64,000 nt of DNA from contig PDLQ01000004.1 in assembly GCA_002591745.1 (NCBI GenBank), positions 185,714 to 249,713 on the forward strand. Direction: 5' to 3'. Source of the stretch: Lewinellaceae bacterium SD302. GTDB taxonomy: Bacteria > Bacteroidota > Bacteroidia > Chitinophagales > Saprospiraceae. Position numbers and translations under genes: made by a program. The number at the start of each line of letters is the position of its first letter. Within the stretch, counting starts at the first letter, position 1. The notes beneath the pieces are model-generated. The model did not search any database and was not told the DNA's origin. It saw only the letters and a program-made list of their open reading frames with translations. Of this stretch, positions 1 to 8,026 are shown in pieces.

Positions 1-919
1 TGGTCAGGTTAGCACCAATACGCAGTTTTAACTCGTCGGAAACGGCCAGGGTGTAGGCGGGGTTGAGCGAGAAGTTGTTCAGGCTTTGCTTGGAAGTGTC
101 GCGGAAGTTGGTGAAATCAGTGACCAGTTTGATATCCAGGGCATCACGGTCGTTGATCCACTTCGTAGCATTGAGGGTAAGTGCAAAGGAATTTTCCCGG
201 GTCGCATTGATGGCATCGAGGATGTAGAAATCAACTTCGGCACTGTAGTCAAAATCTGCTTGGGTACGCACACCGTTGAAGACCTTGCCCTTGAAATCCA
301 GGATGTTGAAACGCTGGCGGACGTCCTCCTGGTCAAAACTGGGTACCGTATCGGTTTCACCAAGGGGAAAGTTGTAGCCGTAGAAATAACGGGTCTGACC
401 ACTATAGTCCGCCCCCAGATTAATGGCAAATCCTTTATCCGAATAATAGGTGCCCTCAGCCCCTAATTTGGTGTCGGCACTGCGCTGGTTTTCAACGTTG
501 GAGTTGTTATTAAAACTGTGGCGATGAGCCTTGAAGCCGAGGTCAAAATCTTCCAACCCGGTAATGTGGTAGCTCAGGTCACCGTAGAAAGCTCCCGGGA
601 AACCGGCTCCTAGTTTCACGAGGCCGTTTTGGGTGCTCTCGGCCCGGTCCCTGGCAATGCCTTTGGGTCGGATGATCGGAGCAGGGTAATCTACGTTCAG
701 TGGCCGGGCCATTACGTTGTACTGTTGCCGGCGGATGGAAGTATCCGCCGGGGGTAGAACGGGGGTTACCGGAATACGGGAAGCCTCAGCCAGTCGTGCC
801 TCGAAATTACGAACGACATCCACCTGGTCACTCGGCAAGTCATTTCCCGACTGGGCAAGTAGTTGCAGGCTGGTGAGAAAACAGGTGGTGAAAAGAATAT
901 ATTTGAATACGCTGGTCAT
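1..919 (-). CDS. Outer-membrane beta-barrel protein, C-terminus cut by window edge
   Basis: The gene reads leftward from an ATG at 919 and stays open to the window edge (306 codons visible). It starts with a signal peptide (MTSVFKYILF..., cleavage after LLAQ). A segment like NFEARLAEASRIPVTP follows, then a proline/arginine-rich linker and alternating aromatic/polar strands (for example DLGFKAHRH, GFAINLGADYSG), as expected for an outer-membrane barrel. The large TPR gene at 1123-4260 lies upstream on the same strand, separated by a 203-bp repeat region; a functional link between the two is inference. I do not recognise a named family. It could be a porin-like or TonB-receptor-like barrel without a visible plug. 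The coding call is strong because the frame is long and begins with a clean signal peptide. Confidence 0.8.
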   Translation of the reverse strand, partial: MTSVFKYILFTTCFLTSLQLLAQSGNDLPSDQVDVVRNFEARLAEASRIPVTPVLPPADTSIRRQQYNVMARPLNVDYPAPIIRPKGIARDRAESTQNGLVKLGAGFPGAFYGDLSYHITGLEDFDLGFKAHRHSFNNNSNVENQRSADTKLGAEGTYYSDKGFAINLGADYSGQTRYFYGYNFPLGETDTVPSFDQEDVRQRFNILDFKGKVFNGVRTQADFDYSAEVDFYILDAINATRENSFALTLNATKWINDRDALDIKLVTDFTNFRDTSKQSLNNFSLNPAYTLAVSDELKLRIGANLT

Positions 920-976
920 GGCGCTTGTTTTTAGGTTGTTCCGAGTGCATTGAGCCTCCGGTTGGTTTTTAACATT

Positions 977-985
977 GCTACTTTG
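977..985 (+). repeat. GCTACTTTG interspersed motif, copy 1
   Basis: Exact core followed by AAGACA (the AAG flank class). It lies 58 bp upstream of the start of the barrel gene and opens the short-word repeat region 991-1121. Confidence 0.85.
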
Positions 986-990
986 AAGAC

Positions 991-1121
991 ATAATGGTCT
1001 TACGGTCTTACGGTCTCATAGTCTTGCGGTCTTACAGTCTTACGGTCTTGCGGGCGAGCATGATGCGGTGGCCGTTAGACCGTTAGACTGTCAGACCGTT
1101 AGACCGTAAGACTGTCAGACC
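991..1121. repeat. Array of short direct and inverted words (GTCTTACG / CCGTTAGAC)
   Basis: About 130 bp between two leftward genes. The left half holds at least five variants of GTCTTACGG. The right half holds variants of CCGTTAGAC and CTGTCAGAC, which are partly reverse complements of the left half, so the region can fold back on itself. It begins directly after motif copy 1 and ends at the stop codon of the TPR gene. No reading frame is supported here. Confidence 0.7.
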
Positions 1122-1122
1122 A

Positions 1123-4100
1123 CTACCTCCCCCCTCCATTATCCAGTTCCAAAAAGCCGTTCGGATTTGGATTGCTGCCGCTGGGACTCAGGTTGCTTCC
1201 CTGGTTGATCTCATTCTCAATCCGCGTCAACTTCTGCCGGGCTTCCTGGATGATTGCGGGATCGCCGGTGTAGTTTTCCAACAGGGCCTCCAGAGCGGCG
1301 CGAGCGTTGTAGGCATCACCCTTGTCGCGAAGAATATCAGAGAGCAGGATCACGCTCTTAGCTACCCAGTCTGGGTAACCGGAGCTTTCGCGGTTGGCCT
1401 CCATGACCAACTCCTGAGCACGATCCAGGTTACGTTGCAGATAGTAGATGTTGGCGCGGAGATAGCGGGCTTCAGCGGTCTGCTCGTTGTCGCTATTGGC
1501 AATTACCCCGTCGAAAAGGCTGATCGCCCGGGGATACTGCTGGCGATCGTAGGCAATCTTCCCGAGGTAAAAATTGGCGGTTGCCCGCTGGTCGGTGGTA
1601 GCAGACGGGTTGTTAGCCACCTTGGCGGCGAACTGCTCCACGGCGCTGGTATTGCTCAGTCGGTAAGCCGAACGGAGCGCACCGAGCTGGGCCTCGAAAC
1701 GGGTGTCTTCGCTGTCCGCTGCCTGCTCTAACTGAGTATAGAGGCTGTAGGATTTATTGAAATCCTCGGAAACGTTGTAGGCGATCAGGGCCGCATTTTT
1801 CAGGGCCTTGACGTAGTAATTGCTGTTACCACGAGCCGCCACTGCCTCGTAGTCGGCCAGCGCTTCAGGGTAACGTTGTAGTTGGGTATAGCTATCACCC
1901 CGGTGCATGAGGGCCGTTAAAATATTGCGGCCCTGGGGGTACTGGCGGATGTAGTCGGTGAAACTTTCCACGGCCCGTTGGTAGTTGCCGGTGCCGTACT
2001 GGCTTTCGGCGGCTTCGAAACTGATGTTGTCACGGCCGTCGGTATCCACGCTGTAGCCCGGAACGGTTTCCAGGAAGGCGAAGTAGAGATCGGCCCGGCC
2101 CATGTCACGTACGTAAATTTCTTCCAGAGCAGCCAGGGCAGAGTTGGCTTCTCCCTCGTTGGGGTTGTTGCTGAAGACCTGCTTGTAGTAATTCACGGCA
2201 GCTTCCTGGTTGCCCAGATTATAGCTTACCAAGCCAAGTTGGAGCAGGCTGGCGTTGACCAGATTCGAGCGATCTTTATAATCGCTGATTACGGTCCGGA
2301 AAGGCTGTAATGCTTGTTGTAGCTGGCCGATGCGCTGGTAGGTCATACCGAGTTCGAAGAGGGCATTATCGGCGTATTCGCTCTGTGGATAGTTGTTGGC
2401 GATTTGTTCCAGGGCCAATATCTTTTGTGGATTACGGTTTCGTAGTCCTTCGATGATGGCTTTTTGGTAGAGAGCGTAGATGAAACCCTGGTACTGGTTG
2501 TTTACTGCCTCGTCGTAGTAGTTGATCGCCTGGTCGTACTGGTTGCGCTGGAAGTAGGCATCGCCGGAGCGCAGTACGGCATCACCTAAAATACGTTCAC
2601 GTACCGTAGCATCAGTTATGTAGGGTGCGTTACGCTGGATACCTTCCACCGTGGCCTGGAAGTAGTCGAGAGCAGCGGGGTAGTTGTCTTGCTTCAGGTA
2701 GTTGTAGCCCTGTAGGTAGTTGCCCGAATATAGGGAGGACTGGGGCGGTAAACCCTGCATAGTCCGTGCCAGAGTAAGGAACTGGTTGTTGTAATTAATG
2801 GAGGTTAGGTAGTCCTCATCCTGGTGGGCAATGTCGGCCAGCCAGTAGAGGGCCTGAGCACGGTACTGACTATTGATGGGCGACTGCAGGGATTTATTGA
2901 TCAGGGTTTTGGCCCCTACGGCATCGCCATTTTGCAGCAGTTGTAAGCCACGATTAAAGGCCGCTTTCTGGTAGGCTTCCTGCAATTCCGGCGTGCGGTT
3001 AGGCATTTTCTCCAGAATGTCGAGCGCACCCTGATAATCGCGGGCGGTGGCGAAGATGTCGCCCAGTAGTCGTTGGCTCTCAACGTAAAAGCGGCTCTGG
3101 GGGGGTAGTTGCTGGAGGGCGGCGATGGCTTCGCGGGGGTCACGGAGCTCGTAGCTGAGTTTAGCGTAGTTGAAGAGCGCTTCTTCACGCATGGCCGCAT
3201 CGTAGTTCATTCGGCTGGCGGCACCGAAGGCGGTACGGGCATTGGGGCGCTGGCCCAGCCGGAGGTAAGTATCGGCCAGCAGGAAGTTGGCGGATTGCCC
3301 GGTAGGGCTGTCGGCGTTACCGGCATCCTGGAAAGCTTCGGCGGCGTTGGTGTAATCCTGAAGTTGATAGCGGACAAAGCCGAGTTGATAAAGCTCCTCT
3401 TCCCGCATCTTGCGGTTTCCCTGGGCGTAATCCTCCAGGAGGGGACGGGCCAGGGCGTACTGGCCTTGCTCGAAATAGGCCTGCCCCAGTAGTTGCTTAA
3501 TCTCCTTTTCGTTGCGTAGCCGGCGACTGTTCTCCACCAGTGGCTGAGCGTAGGCGATCAGTTCGTTGAACCGGCGCTGGGCAAAGTAGATTTGCGAGAG
3601 ATAGTATGGAATGTCGTTCTTGTAGAGTGGTGAACGCTCGGCAATGCGGAGTTGCCGCACGGCGCCATCGTAATTGCCCTCGAAGAAGTAGATCATCCCC
3701 AGGTAGTAATTGGTAGGGTAGTAGAACTCCCCGTCGATGTCCTTGGAAGTAAGAAAGTACCGTTTGGCTTCATTGAATTTTTTCTGCACGAAATTGGCGT
3801 AGCCCAGGCGGAAGTTTACTTCTGCTTTTTCGGCTCGGCTCAGGCTGGCGGTAGGAATTCGTTCGTAGTATTCTACGGCTTTAGCCAAATCGTTTTCGGC
3901 GAAGTAAAAGTTGGCGATCTCCAGCAAGGCCTCGTTGGCAATGGGGTTGGGCTGGTAGCGGCGTACGAAATCGAGGATCAGCTTTTCACCGTCCGGTTTG
4001 CCCAGCTTTACGGCAAGTTTGGCATAATTCAGTTCTGCGTCGGTACGCAGTAGCTCGGCATCGGGCTCGTGGACGGGCGTCAATAGCTCCACTACCTCGC

Positions 4101-4260
4101 CGTATTCTCGCTGGGCCAGGGCAAACAGGCGTTCGGCCTGATGCTCTTCGGCGAGCTTAAAAATTCGCCAGGACTCGGTATAAATAGTAGTCGCCTGGGC
4201 GCTAAGTTGAGTAGTGGCAAACAGCAAAACCGTCAGAAGGGAAATCGACAGTCTGATCAT
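1123..4260 (-). CDS. Large exported TPR-repeat protein
   Basis: 1045 residues with a signal peptide (MIRLSISLLTVLLF..., cleavage after LSAQ). The rest is almost entirely tetratricopeptide-like helical hairpins, recognisable by repeated patterns such as A(L)xYxxxA/Y, YPQSEYADNALFELG and GNYQRAVESFTDYI. The tail is low complexity and rich in Asn, Pro and Ser (NLSPSGSNPNPNG). It probably sits in the periplasm or on the inner face of the outer membrane as a protein-protein scaffold. TPR/YbgF-like proteins of about 1000 aa are common in Bacteroidota, but their specific role is not known to me. The next gene downstream is an outer-membrane barrel (1-919), a plausible but unproven partner. The ATG at 4260 is chosen because it gives the signal peptide. 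Confidence 0.9.
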   Translation of the reverse strand: MIRLSISLLTVLLFATTQLSAQATTIYTESWRIFKLAEEHQAERLFALAQREYGEVVELLTPVHEPDAELLRTDAELNYAKLAVKLGKPDGEKLILDFVRRYQPNPIANEALLEIANFYFAENDLAKAVEYYERIPTASLSRAEKAEVNFRLGYANFVQKKFNEAKRYFLTSKDIDGEFYYPTNYYLGMIYFFEGNYDGAVRQLRIAERSPLYKNDIPYYLSQIYFAQRRFNELIAYAQPLVENSRRLRNEKEIKQLLGQAYFEQGQYALARPLLEDYAQGNRKMREEELYQLGFVRYQLQDYTNAAEAFQDAGNADSPTGQSANFLLADTYLRLGQRPNARTAFGAASRMNYDAAMREEALFNYAKLSYELRDPREAIAALQQLPPQSRFYVESQRLLGDIFATARDYQGALDILEKMPNRTPELQEAYQKAAFNRGLQLLQNGDAVGAKTLINKSLQSPINSQYRAQALYWLADIAHQDEDYLTSINYNNQFLTLARTMQGLPPQSSLYSGNYLQGYNYLKQDNYPAALDYFQATVEGIQRNAPYITDATVRERILGDAVLRSGDAYFQRNQYDQAINYYDEAVNNQYQGFIYALYQKAIIEGLRNRNPQKILALEQIANNYPQSEYADNALFELGMTYQRIGQLQQALQPFRTVISDYKDRSNLVNASLLQLGLVSYNLGNQEAAVNYYKQVFSNNPNEGEANSALAALEEIYVRDMGRADLYFAFLETVPGYSVDTDGRDNISFEAAESQYGTGNYQRAVESFTDYIRQYPQGRNILTALMHRGDSYTQLQRYPEALADYEAVAARGNSNYYVKALKNAALIAYNVSEDFNKSYSLYTQLEQAADSEDTRFEAQLGALRSAYRLSNTSAVEQFAAKVANNPSATTDQRATANFYLGKIAYDRQQYPRAISLFDGVIANSDNEQTAEARYLRANIYYLQRNLDRAQELVMEANRESSGYPDWVAKSVILLSDILRDKGDAYNARAALEALLENYTGDPAIIQEARQKLTRIENEINQGSNLSPSGSNPNPNGFLELDNGGGR

Positions 4261-4743
4261 CGCAAATATTTTTGTGGGTTTTCACCGGCTCCGGGAAAGA
4301 AGCCTTGTGCGCAAGATAGTGTAATTGCTAATATGTTAGGATAAAAGACAAATCGCGGCTATAACGTAAGGTGACGGGGGAAATGTTGTCTCGTCATAAA
4401 CCAGTAGACCAGATTCAGGCATTCTTATTCCCGGAAGGATTTGTTGGGGCCAAACGCATCTATTTGGAGAATATGCGGTTAAGTCGCTGACAACTCCGAA
4501 AAGCTAATCAGGGGAGTAGCCATTTTGTTGGCTAACAACTCTGAGTACGCAGGACAACTCCGAGGAGCTTGCGACGATCACCGCAGGTCATCAGCGAGCT
4601 TTCTTTATGGCTAACAAAGTAGCAATGGTTTTAAGGTCGAACAATAATTTCGCTTCAAACCTTCCACCTTTAATCCATCGAACTTCAGTCCCTCTAACTT
4701 CAACCCTTCCGTTCTTCTTAATAAGTCCCCAATTATAACCGAC
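4261..4743. other. 483-bp divergent intergenic region
   Basis: It lies between the leftward TPR gene and the rightward SDR gene, so it must hold both promoters; no clear TAnnTTTG box was found. It contains a truncated motif-like word (TTGGCTAACAACTC, about 4528), motif copy 2 at 4615, and at about 4648-4720 a run of degenerate 12-15-bp words of the type TTCAAACCTTCCACC. Read on the minus strand these spell a repetitive EGLK-type peptide, but this is a DNA repeat rather than a gene. Confidence 0.6.
4615..4623 (-). repeat. GCTACTTTG interspersed motif, copy 2
   Basis: Minus-strand copy in its long form GCTACTTTGTTAGCCA (4608-4623), directly upstream of the short-word array at 4648-4720 and 121 bp before the SDR start codon. 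Confidence 0.85.
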
Positions 4744-5502
4744 ATGACCAAGAATATAACTCCCAAAACAGCCCTGATCACTGGTGGTGCAGAAGGCATC
4801 GGTTTCGCCATTGCCCGCGAATTGAAGGCGCGTGGCTCCCGCGTAATGATCAATGATATCAACGCCCAAAAACTAAAAGAAGTAGCTGATGAGTTCGGTT
4901 TCGAATGCGTAGCGGCCGATGCCGGTACCATCGAGGGAGTTGATAAGATGATGCGCGTTGTTAGAGAACACTATGGTACACTGGACATGCTGGTCGCCAA
5001 CGCAGCCATTACCCGTTTCTCTCCTTTTCTGGAAATGACGCCGGAAGCTTTCGATGATGTCGTGAACCTGAATCTAAAGGGCTCTTACTTCCTCACCCAG
5101 AAAGCAGCTCAATTGATGATCGATCATGATGTGACGGGGAGTATTTTATTGATCTCCAGTAACGTCAGTAAGCGGGCTTTTCCTAATCTGTCAGCGTACG
5201 GAGCTACGAAAGCAGCCATTAACCAACTGGCCCGTAGCTTATCCGTAGAATTGAGCCCTTACGGTATCCGCGTCAATGCACTGGCTCCCGGACCTACGCT
5301 CACCGAGCGAACTCAACAGGAACTAGCGAGTTATGCGGATGACTGGGCAAAAGTCCTGCCAACCAATGATGTAGTCCGACCCGAGGATATTGCCGCCACG
5401 GCCAACTTCCTTCTCTCCAGTGGTGCCCGCCAGATAAATGGACAGACCATTATGGTCGACGGAGGTTGGACGGGACTGAGTGTGACACCAGCTTATAATT
5501 AA
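4744..5502 (+). CDS. SDR-family NAD(P)-dependent oxidoreductase
   Basis: 252 residues, the normal length for a classical short-chain dehydrogenase/reductase. The cofactor-binding glycine motif TGGAEGIG is at about residues 14-21. A VANAA element replaces the usual NNAG strand-4 motif. A catalytic serine lies in LLISSNVS, and the YxxxK pair is YGATK. The PGP and DGGW elements near the C-terminus are typical of the family. It is probably a cytoplasmic ketone/alcohol oxidoreductase of 3-oxoacyl-ACP or sugar-dehydrogenase type; the substrate cannot be read from the sequence. It stands alone, with a repeat-rich divergent region upstream and 120 bp before the next gene. Confidence 0.93.
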   Translation: MTKNITPKTALITGGAEGIGFAIARELKARGSRVMINDINAQKLKEVADEFGFECVAADAGTIEGVDKMMRVVREHYGTLDMLVANAAITRFSPFLEMTPEAFDDVVNLNLKGSYFLTQKAAQLMIDHDVTGSILLISSNVSKRAFPNLSAYGATKAAINQLARSLSVELSPYGIRVNALAPGPTLTERTQQELASYADDWAKVLPTNDVVRPEDIAATANFLLSSGARQINGQTIMVDGGWTGLSVTPAYN

Positions 5503-5622
5503 AAAGCAGCATCAGCCCTGCAAAAGACCATAATCGGTAAAAGGCAACGTAAACCTTTCCTTTATCTATTCCAAACCGACCCACGTCTAAAAGCAGGGCC
5601 CACCCATCCATTTCTTATTACC

Positions 5623-6192
5623 TTGGCAGAAATTATCCGACCAATGGCAAAAATGAAAGATGCTTACCAGGCCGATGGGGCCGACGAACGCTTCGTAGAC
5701 GTATTAATGAAAGCCTTAGAAAAGAAAAACCTCGACGGCTTCGACTATCTGGAATTCAAACAATCCCTGGCGGCTTTAAGCAAAGTAGGGATAGAAGGAG
5801 AAACGGCTATTAAGTCTGCTTTTGCTACCGGGACGACAATGGGATTAACAAAAGCAAAACTCACTAAGTCCGCTGCTTACTATCAACAGGTTTTATTAGA
5901 TGAAAAGTCACAATTCGAGGCCAGTATGCAGCGTCACCTCACCCAAAGGGTAGAGGGCAAACGCCGGGAAACTGCCGGATTGAAAAAGAAAATGGCCGAC
6001 TGGCAGACCAAGATCGACCAACTCCAGAAGTCAATTCGTGACGCCCAATCGACCATCGACGACGCCGACGCTCAGATTGCCTCGGCCAAGGAGAAAGCGG
6101 ACGATAACCAACGCCGCTTCGAGGCTACCTTAAAGCTGATCTCCGCCGCCATTAGCCAGGATATTGACGATATCACTAGGGTTATTGACTAA
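5623..6192 (+). CDS. Coiled-coil protein, partner of the next gene
   Basis: 189 residues if the TTG at 5623 is used; an in-frame ATG at 5644 is the alternative. No signal peptide or membrane segment. The N-terminal half is acidic and helical (FVDVLMKALEKKNLDGFDYL). The C-terminal half, from about residue 100, is a long coiled coil with heptad spacing (LKKKMADWQTKIDQLQKSI). It is followed in the same direction, after 128 bp holding an inverted repeat, by a membrane-anchored coiled-coil protein. The two probably form one functional unit. The pattern resembles membrane-remodelling coiled-coil systems such as PspA, but I see no diagnostic motif and do not assign a function. Confidence 0.75.
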   Translation: MAEIIRPMAKMKDAYQADGADERFVDVLMKALEKKNLDGFDYLEFKQSLAALSKVGIEGETAIKSAFATGTTMGLTKAKLTKSAAYYQQVLLDEKSQFEASMQRHLTQRVEGKRRETAGLKKKMADWQTKIDQLQKSIRDAQSTIDDADAQIASAKEKADDNQRRFEATLKLISAAISQDIDDITRVID

Positions 6193-6196
6193 GATC

Positions 6197-6298
6197 CAGG
6201 CCTCTCCCCCTGCCCTCTACGGAGGAGAGGGAGCCGCTTCGCGCTGCTATGTACAAGCAGCGCGCCTTCTCTCTCAGAGAGGGCTATGGAGAGGCCTG
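6197..6298. repeat. Inverted repeat of the CCTCTCC/GGAGAGG family, copy 1
   Basis: The outer arms are CAGGCCTCTCC and GGAGAGGCCTG, a perfect 11-bp inverted match at the two ends of about 100 bp. Inside lies CCCTCTACGGAGGAGAGGG and a further hairpin, CGCGCTGCT with AGCAGCGCG. A second, partial copy of the family is at 40863-40908. The element separates the two coiled-coil genes and may act as a terminator or mRNA-processing hairpin. Confidence 0.75.
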
Positions 6299-6320
6299 AA
6301 CATGAATAAGTACTTTTAAT

Positions 6321-7337
6321 ATGCAAGCACCGCAATTCGAGAAAAAATCTTTTTGGAAACGCCCCGAGGGGGTAACCGGCCTGTTATTTCTGATGGCCAT
6401 CGTTGGCGGCATTGGCTTTTTGGTAGCCACCAGTTTCAGTGCCATCATGGCCGCGCTTTCCAATACCCTGGTACTGGCCGCTACTTTGGCGGCATTGGGG
6501 GTGTTGGTTTACGTAGTGGTCGATCCAAAGACCAGAGCATTAATGAGTTATATGTACAAATCCGTTATGCGGTCCATCACCGGAATGTTCGTCAACCTGG
6601 ACCCCATCGGTATCCTGAAGAGTTACGTGGAAGAGATGGAAAAGAACATCCGTAAACTCCGCGAGCAGATCGGTAAGATCCGTGGCCAGAGCCGCCAACT
6701 ACAAACCCTGATGGAACGCAACGCCGCTGAGATCGATAACCAGCTCAAACTGGCCAAGATCGCCCGGGAGCGCGGTAAAAAGCAACCCATGATCCTCAGC
6801 AGCCGTAAAGCGGCTCGCCTCCAGGAGAGCAACGCCAAGTACGCCGCGCTGCGCAAGAAGATCGATATCCTGTACCGCATCCTCACCCGCATGCACGATA
6901 ATAGCGAAGTGCTGCTGGAAGACACCAAGGACCAGGTACGGCTAAAGGAGGTAGAGCGTAAAGCCATCCGTGCCAGTCACGGAGCCATGAAGTCAGCCAT
7001 GAGCGTCATTAACGGCCAGCCGGACCAACGTGCTATGTTCGACCAGGCCATGGAACACATCGCCGACGACGTGGCCAATAAAGTCGGGGAAATGGAACGC
7101 TTCATGGAAATGAGCAGCAACTTCATGACCAGTATCGACCTGCAAAACGGAGTTTTCGAAGAACAGGGCATGGCCATGCTGGAAGCCTACGAAAAACAGT
7201 CGGATTTGCTTTTAAGTGGTGGTCATATCCAGGCGGACGAGACCTTGGATCTGGAAAGCCCCCGTGCCGAGCCGGAAGCCCAGACGCGTCGGGCCAACGA
7301 TAGTGGGGAGAGTAGCAACTACGACCAGTTTTTTTAG
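6321..7337 (+). CDS. Membrane-anchored coiled-coil protein
   Basis: 338 residues. Two hydrophobic segments lie near residues 19-38 and 44-66 (VTGLLFLMAIVGGIGFLVA and the stretch ending VLVYVVV), with only a short turn between them, so this is a membrane hairpin rather than a signal peptide. From about residue 95 the protein is mostly a long helical coiled coil rich in Lys, Arg and Glu (EEMEKNIRKLREQIGKI; MERNAAEIDNQLKLAKIARE). A Met-rich helix follows (KVGEMERFMEMSSNFM), then an acidic disordered tail. A cytoplasmic coiled coil anchored to the inner membrane is the simplest topology. It is probably transcribed with the coiled-coil gene before it. No named family is recognised. Confidence 0.85.
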   Translation: MQAPQFEKKSFWKRPEGVTGLLFLMAIVGGIGFLVATSFSAIMAALSNTLVLAATLAALGVLVYVVVDPKTRALMSYMYKSVMRSITGMFVNLDPIGILKSYVEEMEKNIRKLREQIGKIRGQSRQLQTLMERNAAEIDNQLKLAKIARERGKKQPMILSSRKAARLQESNAKYAALRKKIDILYRILTRMHDNSEVLLEDTKDQVRLKEVERKAIRASHGAMKSAMSVINGQPDQRAMFDQAMEHIADDVANKVGEMERFMEMSSNFMTSIDLQNGVFEEQGMAMLEAYEKQSDLLLSGGHIQADETLDLESPRAEPEAQTRRANDSGESSNYDQFF

Positions 7338-7370
7338 TTTGAACTAAGCTTCACTTGGCCGACCAATTAG

Positions 7371-7904
7371 TTAGCTCTCCCTGACTACCAAAGATCGTTT
7401 ACCCCGCATAATGCTTATTCTTCGGTCGTCGATGGGGAAGAGGTAGAGTTTACAATCATCATCTCTTTCTGTAGCTGATTGACCTGCAATGATGAGGGTA
7501 GCGGATGCTTGATTGAAAAAAACGTCGTAGGTGACCTCGCTGGTTATGGGCAGTTCCAATAACTGTTGTCCCGAACTGCTGCCACCAATGAAAATGGTTG
7601 AGCTAAGGGTGTCAGTCACCCGTAACTCTCCAGCGGTGAATACGATACTCACGCCTTTACCGGACAAGTCGAAGTGGGATACAGAATTAGCAGTCAGATA
7701 CAGTAGCTCATCCATCTCCGTACTTAGACTCAGGCTACCGATTATTTCCTCTTCCTTAACAGCTTCATCGGCTGACTGACTGATGGTGGTTGTCGTAGTA
7801 ATTACCCGGTCACCGGAGCGCCGGTCTGACGCAGTCGATTTGTTGGAAGTGGAAAGCTGTGGTTCACCACCGAGTAATTTGATCAGCCAGGTTCTGAGAC
7901 TCAT
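7371..7904 (-). CDS. Hypothetical protein
   Basis: 177 residues, with no convincing signal peptide and no transmembrane segment. The first 45 residues are polar and probably disordered (STSNKSTASDRRSG, VITTTTTISQSA). The remainder is beta-rich, with regular alternation (GKGVSIVFTAGELRVTDTLS; EVTYDVFFNQASATLIIAGQ), suggesting one small beta-sandwich or barrel domain. It converges on the coiled-coil gene ending at 7337, with 33 bp between the stop codons. Motif copy 3 lies 53 bp upstream of its start. The frame is long and uninterrupted, but there is no recognised homology. Confidence 0.65.
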   Translation of the reverse strand: MSLRTWLIKLLGGEPQLSTSNKSTASDRRSGDRVITTTTTISQSADEAVKEEEIIGSLSLSTEMDELLYLTANSVSHFDLSGKGVSIVFTAGELRVTDTLSSTIFIGGSSSGQQLLELPITSEVTYDVFFNQASATLIIAGQSATERDDDCKLYLFPIDDRRISIMRGKRSLVVRES

Positions 7905-7956
7905 GAATTCGGTACGTTTGCTAGGCCGAACATACGGAATTGAAATTTAAGGCATT

Positions 7957-7965
7957 GCTACTTTG
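7957..7965 (+). repeat. GCTACTTTG interspersed motif, copy 3
   Basis: Followed by AAGACATAATGG, the same 12 bases that follow copy 1 at 977, so these two copies share at least 21 identical bases. Intergenic, between two leftward genes. Confidence 0.85.
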
Positions 7966-8026
7966 AAGACATAATGGGGCCACAACTACATTCAGTAGTC
8001 GCTGACTCTCAGCTTGGCTCCCATCA

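Noticed and set aside
4591..4931. Small proteins with EGLK repeats on the minus strand
   Set aside because: The repetitive peptide comes from a degenerate DNA word array next to motif copy 2, and the frames overlap the well-supported SDR gene.
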